Shown: piece after piece, positions 20,006-28,853 of the stretch
Position numbering within the stretch: the stretch's first letter is position 1
Layout of the letters: every line of letters starts with the position of its first letter
Assembly (NCBI GenBank): GCA_001910725.1
Contig: MJGA01000027.1
Location: 1-64,000 of the forward strand
DNA length: 64,000 nt
Source: Phanerodontia chrysosporium
Lineage: Eukaryota; Basidiomycota; Agaricomycetes; Polyporales; Phanerochaetaceae
Direction: 5' to 3'
Notes under the pieces: model-generated
Seen by the model: the letters and a program-made list of their open reading frames with translations, nothing else
Told to the model about the DNA's origin: nothing
Database searches by the model: none
Translations under genes and position numbers: made by a program

Positions 20006-23000
20006 CTAAATACCAGTGGAGCCAAAACCATCGCTGCTGCGAATGGTTGAGTCGAGGCGAGAAACCGGAGTTGGTTCGGCGTAGGAGATTCTTTCGAGCA
20101 CGAGTTGAGCGACACGATCACCCTTGTGGAAAGTAAAGGTGTCGGGCGAGTTGTTGATGAGTAGAATTTTGAGCTCCCCTCGATAATCTCGGTCAATAAC
20201 GCCTGCTCCTATGTCGATGCCTCTGAGGCTGAGGCCACTCCGTGGTGCGACTCGAGCGTAGGTACCTGGTGGAGTACACATTCGAAGGCCCGTTGACGCT
20301 AGCTTGCGATCATGGGGCTTGAGCGTAAGGTCTTCCGTGATGAAAAGATCCAACCCTGCACTTTCTGGCGAGCCACGTGAGGGGAGTTTTGCGTCCTTGT
20401 TCATGAGCTCGACCTCGAACTGGTCGTCTGCTCCCCAAGATTGGAGTAGCGCGAGTTCGCGCACGAAAAACTCATCCTCCTCGTCGTGGTGGCGTTGCAG
20501 AAGGGAAATTGCCTTCGGCGCATCTGGGTATTTCCTGTGGAATTGTTTGACCTTTGCCATAGCGTGCTTGAGATTGGGCAAGTATTCCCATGTGTCGCTA
20601 TGCTCATCGTAGCCTCTCCACCGTACTCGGTACATAACACGGCCTTTAGAGTCTGGCTGTGCATCTACGATCTGCTCGACCTCGTACTCCTCGTCATCAC
20701 CCACACGAATGGGTGGTAGGGGTTTGCGCGTGCGATTGGCAACCTCATCCTCGACGTGCTTCGTGAGCTTGCTTGCGTGGAAGACCGGGTGAATCTTCAC
20801 ATGGGCTGGTAACTTCAGCTTGAAGGTGACCGGTCCCAGCTGCTCTACGATCTCGTAAGGGCCTACTCGCTTTGGTGCCAGTTTCTTGGAGGGAACCCGA
20901 AGGTTCAGATCCTTTGCGTCAAGCCAAACACGGTCTCCGACCTTGAACAAGGGTTCTGATTTACCCTGGTCGTAGTACCACTTCATTCGCTCTGCAGCCA
21001 GCATGAGCGCGGCTTTCGCCTGATCTTGGGCCTCCTGTCTAAGCTTCGTCCAGTCGTCCAGTTCTGACAACCTTGTAACACGGTCCTGCTCTGGGAACAT
21101 GCGTGGATGACGGCCATATTCGACGAAGAATGGCGAGTTCTTGGTGCTTTCATGCGCCTGGTTGTTGTACGCAAACTCGGCAGAGGGCAAAAGGTACGCC
21201 CAGTCGTCCTGCCTGAAGCTTGTGTAGCAGCGCAGATATTGCTCCAATGACTGATTAACTCGCTCAGTCTGACCGTCTGCCTGAGGGTGAAACGCTGTAG
21301 TCATTGCTGACTTGATCCCCAGGAGTCTGCACCATTCCTGGAAGAGTTTCGCGGCGAACTGCGTTCCTCTATCCGAAATGATCTGTCTGGGTAGGCCGTG
21401 CAAAGGCCAAACACGCTCATAGAGCAAATTTCCCAGATCCTTGGCTGAAAACTCCTTGGTGATGGGGAGGAAATGTGCTCGCTTGGTTAAGCGGCAAACG
21501 ACTACGAAGATAGCGTTGTAACCGTCCGACTCAGGCAAGTCCGTGATCATATCGCATGAGATTATCTCCCAGGGTTCCGACGGAACCTCGTTCGGTTGTA
21601 GCAGGCCAGCAGGCTTCTGGTTGACGTTTTTATGCGACTGGCAGACTTCGCAGCCTGCGACGTACTTCTTGACGTAAACCGACATTCCTGGCCACCAGTA
21701 GTTGCGCGACAGCAACTCCAACGTCTTCCATCGTCCAGGGTGTCCAGCCCCAGGGAAGTCGTGGTGTAACTTGAGTAGATCCGCCCTAATCTTGTCGTCC
21801 TTGGGCACATACACCTTGCCTCGGTGCAGTAGTAGCCCGTCCTCGAGGTGCCATTCCGCTAAGTCCTTCCCGAACTCTCTTGGTCCTTTCAACATCAGGT
21901 CTTTGTACGACTTGGTGACTTCGTCGTCCAGCAGGGCTTTTCTGATCCTTTCTAGCAGTTTGCTATCGTCCACTATCGATGAATGGGTTGGTTGCATGGC
22001 TCGAATCGCGAAATATTCTGGCTTCAAAAGGACTTTTTCACGATTGTCGCAATCCACCCCCAATTCATGATCTGGCCTCCTGGACATTGGATCAGCCCGC
22101 TTCATCGTCTTTCCAGGCTTGTGCTCCAACTTGAAGTGGAAACGTGTGAGGAAAAGACTCCAACGTGCTTGGCGTCGCGTCAAGTCTTGCGCCTTGCGGA
22201 AATAGGTCAAATTCTGGTGATCTGACCATATGTCGAATGGTAGAGGGTGTCCCTCCAAGTGGTGGCGCCATTCCTTCAGTGCGCGGATGATGGCCAGCAT
22301 CTCCTTGTCGTATATCTCGTAGTTGCGCTCGTGTACGCCTAGCGCCTTGGAGTAAAACGCGACAGGGTGCCAGAGGCCATCCTCACCCAGTTGCTCAAGT
22401 ACAGCCCCCGTAGCAAAGTCTGACGAATCGCATTCGAGCCTAAAAGGGTGCTCGTCGTCCGGAATCTTGAGAATAGGCGCAGTGGTGAACGCTCTCTTGA
22501 GTGTATCGAAGGCATCCTGCTGCTCAGGCCCCCATTCCCACTCTTTGCCTTTGCGGGTAAGCTCTGACAATGGGCGAACAATCTTGCCAAAGTCTCGAAT
22601 AAACCGTCGGTAGAAGTTAGCAAAACCCAGGAAAGCCTGGACATCTTTGACCCTTTTGGGTATGGGCCAAGATAAAACGCCATCTACCTTCGATGGATCC
22701 ATCTGAACCGACCCCTTGCTGATGATCATTCCGAGGTATTCAATGCTATCCGTCTCGAAGAAGCATTTTTCTGGCTTAGCGAACAGGTCATTGTCGCGTA
22801 GCCGCTGCAATACCTCGCGAACTAATCGCCGATGGTGGTCCAAGTCATTCGTGAAGATGAGAATGTCGTCTAGGTAGACCATGACATGCCCTTCTCGAAT
22901 CAGATCGTCGAGAATATGGTTCATCATGCGCTGAAAGGTTGCTGGTGCATTGCTGAGGCCGAAGAACATCACTGTAGGTTCGTATAAACCGAAAGGTGTG

Positions 23001-24163
23001 ATGAAGGCCAGCTTCCACTCGTCTCCTTCCTTGATTCTGACGTTGTTATACCCCCATCTAAGGTCAATCTTGGTGTATATACTAGCCTTAGATAGTCGAT
23101 CTATAAGGTCTGAGATCTTGGGTATAGGGAAGCGGTCTTTCTTAACGACTTCGTTCAGCTTTCTGTAGTCCTGCACCAAGCGCAATGAACCGTCCTTCTT
23201 CTTCACGAAAAAGACTGGTGCTGCCAGCGGGGATTTACTTGGTCTGATGTATCCCTTGGCGAGATTCTCCTGAATCCACTCGTCCAGAGAATTCCTCTCT
23301 TCTGGCGACAGCGAGTAATTACGAGCTGGTCGAGGTAGGGTAGCTCCGTCGATAAACTCGACAGCGTGGTCGTAAGGCTTTCGTACGGGTAACCGTTCGC
23401 TTGCACGCTTCGAAAACACGTCCCCATAGTCTTGATACTGTGCAGGGACAAGCTGCTCCCAGCCCTCGATTCCCTCCAGCGAACGAATACTGCACATCGC
23501 TGCGATCTTCCGGCAAGTTAATGCCAAAACGCGGCCATCTGGGGTGGAAGGGTCGACCCACTGGAGCCAAGGCTCCTCTTCTTCCTCCTCGAAGTCCTCA
23601 TCCATAGGTTCTTCGAGCTCTGCTTGCGCTACTTGAGCCTTGTGGCTGGTAAAGCGACAAGAATCTGGGCATCTGGAGTACTTCCACTCGCCCTTATCCC
23701 AATCTATCTCGGGATTATGCTTCTTCAAGTAGCTAAAGCCGAGGAACATGTCCTTTCCACCCAGATCTGTAATGAGGCATGCTTGTCTGGAGACATGGTC
23801 CCCTACGGCTACGTCGAGCCAAGCGTACTCCTCAATACTGCCACACTTGTTCCTGGAGCCATCTGCGTTGTAAACGCGTATCTCCCTGGCCAGCTGGTTC
23901 GTCTTCAGCTTATGCTTCTTGACGAAGCGATGGCTAATGAACACAGCATAGGCCCCTGAATCAACCAGCGCGGTAGTCTGCACTCTGATTTCCTTACCCT
24001 GACTCAAAGTTACTGGAACGATAAAGCTCGATTTAGAGGGTAAACTAGAGACTTTTCTCGATTCCAAAACTGATCTAATACATTCTACTGAGTCGGGAGG
24101 GTAAAGGAAATCTAAAAACGGACCAGATGTCGCAGACTCTACATCGGTCCCTGCAGAAAATCC
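20006..24163 (-). CDS. Pol of element 2 with chromodomain and dUTPase
   Basis: The -1 frame relative to gag opens exactly at 24163 and runs to 20006; counted from the first Met at 24067 it is 1353 aa. Domains: protease LVDSGAYAVFISH (near residue 35), reverse transcriptase VYLDDILIFTND (near 395), RNase H (LECDSSDFATGAV), integrase HHCC finger (HHDFPGAGHPGRW..C..C, from about 765), DDE core (ISDRGTQFAAK; DGQTERVNQSLEQ), GPY module (APKRVGPYEIVEQLG), and chromodomain (about 1122-1180, YRVRWRGYDEHSDTWEYL). It ends in a full dUTPase (about 1220-1353, nt 20009-20410) with all five motifs: SAGLDLF, APRSGLS, GAGVIDRDYRGELK, GDRVAQLVLE and RSSDGFGSTG. The chromodomain should steer integration to marked chromatin; dUTPase would limit uracil in the cDNA. 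Intact. Confidence 0.93.
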   Translation of the reverse strand, partial: GFSAGTDVESATSGPFLDFLYPPDSVECIRSVLESRKVSSLPSKSSFIVPVTLSQGKEIRVQTTALVDSGAYAVFISHRFVKKHKLKTNQLAREIRVYNADGSRNKCGSIEEYAWLDVAVGDHVSRQACLITDLGGKDMFLGFSYLKKHNPEIDWDKGEWKYSRCPDSCRFTSHKAQVAQAELEEPMDEDFEEEEEEPWLQWVDPSTPDGRVLALTCRKIAAMCSIRSLEGIEGWEQLVPAQYQDYGDVFSKRASERLPVRKPYDHAVEFIDGATLPRPARNYSLSPEERNSLDEWIQENLAKGYIRPSKSPLAAPVFFVKKKDGSLRLVQDYRKLNEVVKKDRFPIPKISDLIDRLSKASIYTKIDLRWGYNNVRIKEGDEWKLAFITPFGLYEPTVMFFGLSNAPATFQRMMNHILDDLIREGHVMVYLDDILIFTNDLDHHRRLVREVLQRLRDNDLFAKPEKCFFETDSIEYLGMIISKGSVQMDPSKVDGVLSWPIPKRVKDVQAFLGFANFYRRFIRDFGKIVRPLSELTRKGKEWEWGPEQQDAFDTLKRAFTTAPILKIPDDEHPFRLECDSSDFATGAVLEQLGEDGLWHPVAFYSKALGVHERNYEIYDKEMLAIIRALKEWRHHLEGHPLPFDIWSDHQNLTYFRKAQDLTRRQARWSLFLTRFHFKLEHKPGKTMKRADPMSRRPDHELGVDCDNREKVLLKPEYFAIRAMQPTHSSIVDDSKLLERIRKALLDDEVTKSYKDLMLKGPREFGKDLAEWHLEDGLLLHRGKVYVPKDDKIRADLLKLHHDFPGAGHPGRWKTLELLSRNYWWPGMSVYVKKYVAGCEVCQSHKNVNQKPAGLLQPNEVPSEPWEIISCDMITDLPESDGYNAIFVVVCRLTKRAHFLPITKEFSAKDLGNLLYERVWPLHGLPRQIISDRGTQFAAKLFQEWCRLLGIKSAMTTAFHPQADGQTERVNQSLEQYLRCYTSFRQDDWAYLLPSAEFAYNNQAHESTKNSPFFVEYGRHPRMFPEQDRVTRLSELDDWTKLRQEAQDQAKAALMLAAERMKWYYDQGKSEPLFKVGDRVWLDAKDLNLRVPSKKLAPKRVGPYEIVEQLGPVTFKLKLPAHVKIHPVFHASKLTKHVEDEVANRTRKPLPPIRVGDDEEYEVEQIVDAQPDSKGRVMYRVRWRGYDEHSDTWEYLPNLKHAMAKVKQFHRKYPDAPKAISLLQRHHDEEDEFFVRELALLQSWGADDQFEVELMNKDAKLPSRGSPESAGLDLFITEDLTLKPHDRKLASTGLRMCTPPGTYARVAPRSGLSLRGIDIGAGVIDRDYRGELKILLINNSPDTFTFHKGDRVAQLVLERISYAEPTPVSRLDSTIRSSDGFGSTGI

Positions 24164-25719
24164 TCATCGTCTGAGAATACCACGCGGTTAATCTTCTGCG
24201 CCTTCTCCTTCGAAGACGACTTCTTCTTTTGCTTGGTCTTGGGGGTATCTTCTTCTTCTGAGCTATCTGAGCTCGATTCCTCATCAGAGGCTACCTCCTG
24301 GAATCTCTCCGAGTCGCTGGCGTACACCTCGCGCACGCTGTTCTTCGTGTGGCGAGAGCCCTTATCCTTCTCCTTTCCCTTTGGAGGCGAAGCCTTTGAC
24401 GAACTGGCCACCGGTGCATTGGTGGTTTTACTCGACGACGTCGAAGAACCTGAGTTGTTCTTCTTCGATGGACACTCCTTGGCGATGTGGCCTTTGCCTC
24501 CACACTGAGCGCAGCAGCCTTTCTTCTTCGCCTCCTCGAACGACATGGCAACCTTCTGAACTTTGGCTGTCTTGCCTTTACCCTGGGCTGAGCCCTTCTT
24601 CAAGGCGTCGACATCCATAGCGTCAGGGTCTTTCGACGACTGAGGCTGTCCAGAGAGTACGGTGCCCGTCAAGAGACGTTGATCCTGCAGAATCTCCTGA
24701 ACATCCTTCAACCAACCATCCCAGGTCGTAGCCCACTGAGCACGACCACGGGCTGCCAGTACATCGGCGGCGGCACGAGGGGTATGGGCATAGGCTTTGA
24801 CCAACAGTTCCTCGTTGGAGAAGCCAGTTTGGCGAGCCAGCGAACGGAAACGAGCAGCAAACTCATTGAAAGTCTTCTCGTTCGTTCCTTTCTTGCTGAC
24901 AAGCTGCTCAAACTCTGCCCTTGCCCTGTCCTTCTTGTCGGTCTGTTGGAATCCTTTCTGGAGTTCGTTCACAAAGTTGGTCCAAGTACCAAGGGGCTTT
25001 GAGTCTGCCACCTTGTCGAAGTACTCTTGCATGACCTTCTTTGCTGAACCTCGCAGGTAAGTCATCGCCGTCTCTATCTTCTTTTCGTCGTCCATTACGC
25101 CACGGTGGCGCAACCAGAGTGCCATCGACTCGAGCCAGTCATCCAGCTTACTAGCCTTATCACCATTAAAGGTGTCAGGCTCCTTCATGGTAGGGAACAA
25201 AGACTGAGACAACCCAACGTTGCCTCCACTAGTGCCTTGCTGAACCAACACTTTCAAGCTCTCGTTCTCCTGCTTCAGCACCTGCATAGCGTTCTGCAAA
25301 ACGCGATTTTGGTTCTGAGCCTCTGCTATCTGCGCAGACAAGTGCTGTCTAGTCTGCTCAAGAGTGTCTATCTGCTCCTGAAGTGTCTTGGCCTCAGTTT
25401 TGCGTTTGCGAAGGGCTTCCTTCAAGCGAAGGACTTCTGAACCCATTTCCGACCTTACTTGAGCTATCTCAGCCTTTACCCAGTTACCCAGGCTGTCAAC
25501 GAGGGCCTTGAAGTCGCCAGGAGTCAGTCCTTCCTGAGCGGCTTGTACCCATGACTGGCTGTACTCTTCGTAAGAGGTCGAAAGCGGCGCAGCGGCCAAA
25601 ACTGGGGTAGGGCCTCCCTCAGCCATAGAGCCGAGTTCTAACGCTCCCCAAGGGTCCATACCACTTGAACTCGCAGCAGAACGCAAACCAAAGTCAACAG
25701 GATTTGAATTGAGCGACAT
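24139..25719 (-). CDS. Gag of element 2
   Basis: 526 aa from the ATG at 25717-25719, which is the first ATG after the ORF0 stop 29 nt upstream and the first in the entire predicted RNA. A coiled-coil region (about residues 90-175) is followed by a retrotransposon capsid domain (DTFNGDKASKLDDWLESM; FAARFRSLARQTGF), a CCHC knuckle (CAQCGGKGHIAKEC, about 400-415) and a Ser/Lys/Asp-rich tail. The last codons overlap pol in the -1 frame. GGATTTT (24157-24163) lies in the X-XXY-YYZ phase and resembles the GGAUUUA slip site known from a mammalian betaretrovirus. Where the -1 frame opens coincides with this heptamer. Confidence 0.88.
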   Translation of the reverse strand: MSLNSNPVDFGLRSAASSSGMDPWGALELGSMAEGGPTPVLAAAPLSTSYEEYSQSWVQAAQEGLTPGDFKALVDSLGNWVKAEIAQVRSEMGSEVLRLKEALRKRKTEAKTLQEQIDTLEQTRQHLSAQIAEAQNQNRVLQNAMQVLKQENESLKVLVQQGTSGGNVGLSQSLFPTMKEPDTFNGDKASKLDDWLESMALWLRHRGVMDDEKKIETAMTYLRGSAKKVMQEYFDKVADSKPLGTWTNFVNELQKGFQQTDKKDRARAEFEQLVSKKGTNEKTFNEFAARFRSLARQTGFSNEELLVKAYAHTPRAAADVLAARGRAQWATTWDGWLKDVQEILQDQRLLTGTVLSGQPQSSKDPDAMDVDALKKGSAQGKGKTAKVQKVAMSFEEAKKKGCCAQCGGKGHIAKECPSKKNNSGSSTSSSKTTNAPVASSSKASPPKGKEKDKGSRHTKNSVREVYASDSERFQEVASDEESSSDSSEEEDTPKTKQKKKSSSKEKAQKINRVVFSDDEDFLQGPM

Positions 25720-25748
25720 CTTGATTCAAAAACGCGCAGATACAAAAA

Positions 25749-26479
25749 CTAATCGAGGTTCTTCTCCAAAAACAACCAATCTTCACCCAACTCCTGAATC
25801 AGCTCCCTGCAATGCTCAGCGAAGCGTGGCTTAAGCTCAGCGAAGCTATGTGCGCCTGCCTTCTTCAAATCCCTCGAAATCTTCTTCCACTCCCTCGTGG
25901 TGTACTCCTTCGTCTCGACGATGGTCTGAAGGTGTTTGCGAATGTTGTCGAACCTCTCCTTGAACAAGCCCAAGGTGTAGAGCTCGTGTTCAGTCAACCC
26001 AACTCGAAAACGCTGCTCGTCTAGCTTCTGAAAGAACGGACCCAAGTGGTTAAGGGCGCCGTTGAACTTTCGTCCGTAGTCGCGCAGCTGATGGACCTGA
26101 GTGTTGGTGTGAAAGCGAAGGTCTTTGGGAATGGGTTTGACTTCGATAGGGGGAGTAGGGGGAGGTTCAATACGTTCGATGAGGGGTAGAGGGGGAGGGG
26201 CGTTCGCGATGCGATCGAGTAGGCGGCGCTTGCGCTGTTCGTTGCGATAGTCTTCGAGCTGAAGCTGGTGCTTGAAGTCGTTCAAGTCTGCTTCACGAGC
26301 AAGCCTTTCACGACGACCAGGGACAGGGGTGTAGGGTGTAGTGCGAGGTTTGTACGCAGGGCGCGGCTTCCCAACGTCTTTGAAGCGGTGAAGGTTCGAG
26401 ATCTTGATGCGCTCAAGCAAGGGTTTGCCAGAGCTCTCGTCCTTAGCAAGGACAAAACGGTTCCTAGCAGCTTTAGGCA
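25749..26479 (-). CDS. ORF0 of element 2 (start codon made by splicing?)
   Basis: The open frame runs further up (to a TTG near 26561), but the part alignable with ORF0 of element 1 starts just after an acceptor with good branch site and tract (GCTGACCCGTGTTTACTAG) at TGCCTAAAG, position 26479. A donor GTGAGT preceded by A lies in the LTR (intron 26480-26927, 448 nt) and would create ATG CCT AAA. Another possible donor, GTAATA, lies near 26588. The protein (about 243 aa if so) contains no Met after that. It has an Arg/Glu/Gln-rich middle (LNDFKHQLQLEDYRNEQRKRR), a Pro stretch, then the shared C-terminal block (LFKERFDNIRKHLQTI, TREWKKISRDLKK, HSFAELKPRF). Its function is unknown. Confidence 0.6.
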
Positions 26480-26857
26480 CTAGTAAACACGGGTCAGCCT
26501 GTATACACAAGCCAGAAAACTTCTCCACACAGGCAAAGCGCAAGGCTTTCCTGCCAGCCAACCCTCAACGAAGAGAAAGGGGTATTACTGCGGGTTTCCA
26601 CGCCACGCAGCTAAAACTGGTTGGACAGGGTATTACACCCTTAGTCCAGCACTACAACAGGGGTTACTCGTCCGCAGGCAAAGCCCTCTGAGGTGGGTTA
26701 CACCACGTTCCCCTGTCTGTACCTAAAAAGGTACTATAGTGCCCACTTACGCCTGTGGATCGGCAGAAAACTGAACAAAGCGCAAAAGCACTTGTTCAAA
26801 CAAGCCCCCAGAACCCAAAGCAATAACCTAGGCCACCAAAGGTGGAGTAGGTTGGCT

Positions 26858-26868
26858 AGCTTCAATCT
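26858..26868 (-). promoter_or_regulatory. Self-priming primer-binding site, element 2
   Basis: Reads AGATTGAAGCT in element orientation, two bases inside the 5' LTR, and is an exact 11-nt complement of AGCTTCAATCT at 27010-27020, the predicted RNA 5' end. Confidence 0.8.
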
Positions 26869-26870
26869 TC

Positions 26871-27471
26871 TATCACAAAAATGCGCTGCCCTAGCGCCTA
26901 TACACTAAACCAACCAGCAATACTCACTGGCAAAGGTTTTACTTGGACTACAAAGGGTGTAGCCAGGCTTGAAGACGAGGTATAGAGGCTAGAGAGGTGA
27001 GATGCGATGAGATTGAAGCTGGGGAGGCACCCCCAGCCCTCAGGGTTTATATACATGTGCACCAGGTCCCCAGGGACCGGTGTTCAGGGTCCTAGCTATC
27101 TAATACCTACTACGCTATTGGCTAGTGCCCTACAGGCATTCCTACATTCTCCTACACATTCCTAAATGTTCCTACGATGTCCCAGAAACCTCCAGAACGT
27201 TCCAGCACTGTCCGGACCTGTCCAGAGACCTCCAGGGCTTTCTAGTCCATTCCGGAGTGTCTCGGCGCTTCCAGACCCTTGCCTGCTTCTAGACCTTCGA
27301 CCATGTGACCCTGGGATACCGCACGTGTGCGCATCACGTGACCGCCGTATCACGTGACCAGCCCCGAGCCTAGGGCTGTCACTCCAGCGCTTCTGCATGT
27401 CACAGTTCGGAGTAATCGCTTCTGTCACCTGCTGCCCCTAACCCTAAGGGTTGAGACGAAAAACTGTGACA
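26871..27471 (-). repeat. 5' LTR of element 2
   Basis: 601 bp. In element orientation TATATAAA is at 27053-27046 and the 11-nt self-primer at 27020-27010, about 33 nt later. A strong donor (CCA|GTGAGT) is at 26927. Identical by eye to the 3' LTR. Confidence 0.93.
27010..27053 (-). promoter_or_regulatory. Element 2 promoter and self-primer
   Basis: TATA box at 27046-27053, predicted transcript start at 27020 with RNA 5' end AGCTTCAATCT. No ATG occurs on the sense strand from the TATA box down to the gag ATG at 25719. Confidence 0.75.
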
Positions 27472-27733
27472 ACTCCAATACAAGGTTCACTGGAAAGGCT
27501 ACGGCCAAGCCGGCGACACGTGGGAAAAGGCAGACAACCTCAAGCACGCCAAGGCCCTGGTCAACAAGTTCCATCGCGAAAATCCGGAAGCACCCCGCAA
27601 GCTCGCTGCCACCGCCTTCGAAGCCCTCGCCGCCTCTTTTCGTCCGTTCGTCACTGAAGTCGACGTCTCTCACCTTTCTGCCTCCGATCGCGCTAAGGCC
27701 GATCTCGATTGGGAGGAGGGACGCCACGTCTAA
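27472..27733 (+). pseudogene. Pol of element 1, 3' remainder (chromodomain half)
   Basis: Starts with the duplicated ACTCC and continues the second half of the chromodomain (VHWKGYGQAGDTWEKADNL), then a C-terminal tail ending in GRHV and TAA at 27731-27733. It has no start of its own and is separated from the rest of pol by element 2. Element 1 has no dUTPase after its chromodomain. Confidence 0.88.
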
Positions 27734-27758
27734 CGACCTCGCGAGGACGCTCGGTTTT

Positions 27759-27771
27759 AGGAGGGGGGTAA
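27759..27771 (+). promoter_or_regulatory. Polypurine tract of element 1
   Basis: AGGAGGGGGGTAA immediately before the right LTR start TGTCATGG. Confidence 0.8.
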
Positions 27772-28465
27772 TGTCATGGATGTGACGGCGCAGCCCTATT
27801 TTTCGCCGATTTTCAGCTATTTTCCTCGATTAATCCAACGGGCGAGCAGCCCTCGCGCCGTCTGGAGTCCTAGCCGCCCACACTCAGCGCCTGGCCATTC
27901 AGCGCCAGCGCCATGATGGCGCATCACCCAAAGATGCCAGCGCATCCTGCTGCGCGCTCAGACACTGCCCGGATCACCGGTCTGCCTTGCAACCGGTTCC
28001 CCGGATCGCCGAGGAGGCACTGTCATCCCTGATGACTCCCCTCGCCGAGACACGCCGAGCTGATCAGCCTGATGACACAGCCTCGGCCCGACGCAGCCTC
28101 GGACACTGCCAGCTGATACAGCCTCGTGACATAGCCCCCGCACAGCCTCGCCGCACAGTCCGCGTCGCAGCCTCGCTGGCTATGCCAAGCACTGCCCATC
28201 AGCTTAGGTAATCGTACAGCCTGCCCTAGAGTACTGTAGTATATAAGGGTAGCTCCCCTTGCTCCTGTCCGTCATCTCGACCTCTTGGTCAATACGGACA
28301 GGTAAGCCCATTGTTTGTACAGTAGATACTATTGCTAATACACCTTGGTCAATACGGACAGCTGCACAAGTTTGTTCATCGCTGCGTGATTCGCTCCGCT
28401 GCACCTTGTCGTCGACCTCCCCATTTGCCCTCCCTCGTGCAGCGTTGAGCCTTTGCTCCGCGACA
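27772..28465 (+). repeat. Right (3') LTR of element 1
   Basis: 694 bp with intact TATA (28240), predicted start (28274) and donor (28302). It points into the downstream half of helicase B. No ATG lies between its predicted start and the exon remainder. Confidence 0.93.
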
Positions 28466-28641
28466 CCACCTCGCTGAACAGCTTTTCAAGCACGATGCGA
28501 TGCTGCTTCTCGATGAGGTTGGCGTCGGAAAGACCCTTCAGGTGATAGCCCTTCTCGCATACCGGATTGCAGCGTTGGAGAACATGAAAGTGAATCATCG
28601 GTATCCCGGAAAATTTGGTGAGTGGATGCAGTCACTACAAT

Positions 28642-28853
28642 AGTCGCCATTGGCGGCCATGCGCGGGCAGAGCGTTTGGCAGAGTGGGTGCGGAGTTGCT
28701 ACTCCACCAGCTTCGCAGTGCAGAGTCCTGCTGCAGAGTGGTCGCCACTGGCGACCACGCGCAGACAGAGCACGCATCGGGTGGATGCGTTTGTTACTCC
28801 ACGAACCTGGTGGTGCAGCGCCTCCCATCGAGCAGCGGTCGCCACTGGCGACC
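28642..28853. repeat. Three palindromes in helicase B intron 4
   Basis: Copies at 28642-28658, 28740-28756 and 28837-28853, spaced 97-98 bp, the last two perfect (GGTCGCCACTGGCGACC). They fill a 268-nt intron (28618-28885). The regular spacing suggests a tandemly duplicated unit of about 97 bp. Confidence 0.8.

Larger units (their letters stand above)
19370..27471 (-). mobile_element. Ty3/gypsy LTR retrotransposon, element 2 (apparently intact)
   Basis: 8.1 kb, minus strand, inserted in element 1. It has 601-bp LTRs (5' 26871-27471, 3' 19370-19970) with no difference that I can see, self-primer, PBS, ORF0, gag, pol and a polypurine tract (19971-19983). All three frames are open, target duplications are perfect, and pol has no internal stop. 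LTR ends read TGTCAC..GTGATA in element orientation, so the 3' end is TA rather than CA. It is distinct from element 1 in sequence but has the same architecture. Confidence 0.94.
12664..28465 (+). mobile_element. Ty3/gypsy LTR retrotransposon, element 1 (interrupted)
   Basis: Complete outline: two 694-bp LTRs (12664-13357 and 27772-28465), self-primer and PBS, ORF0, gag, pol and a polypurine tract at 27759-27771. Pol domain order (protease, reverse transcriptase, RNase H, integrase, chromodomain) makes it a chromovirus-type Ty3/gypsy element. Without the 8.1-kb element 2 nested inside and one copy of its target duplication it would be about 7.7 kb. Pol has a one-base deletion near 17350 and is split inside the chromodomain, so the copy cannot act on its own. 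The LTRs differ at 14 positions, so it inserted clearly earlier than element 2. Confidence 0.93.

Noticed and set aside
20009..20410. Host dUTPase gene captured next to the element
   Set aside because: It is in the same uninterrupted frame as pol and has no start, intron or promoter of its own.
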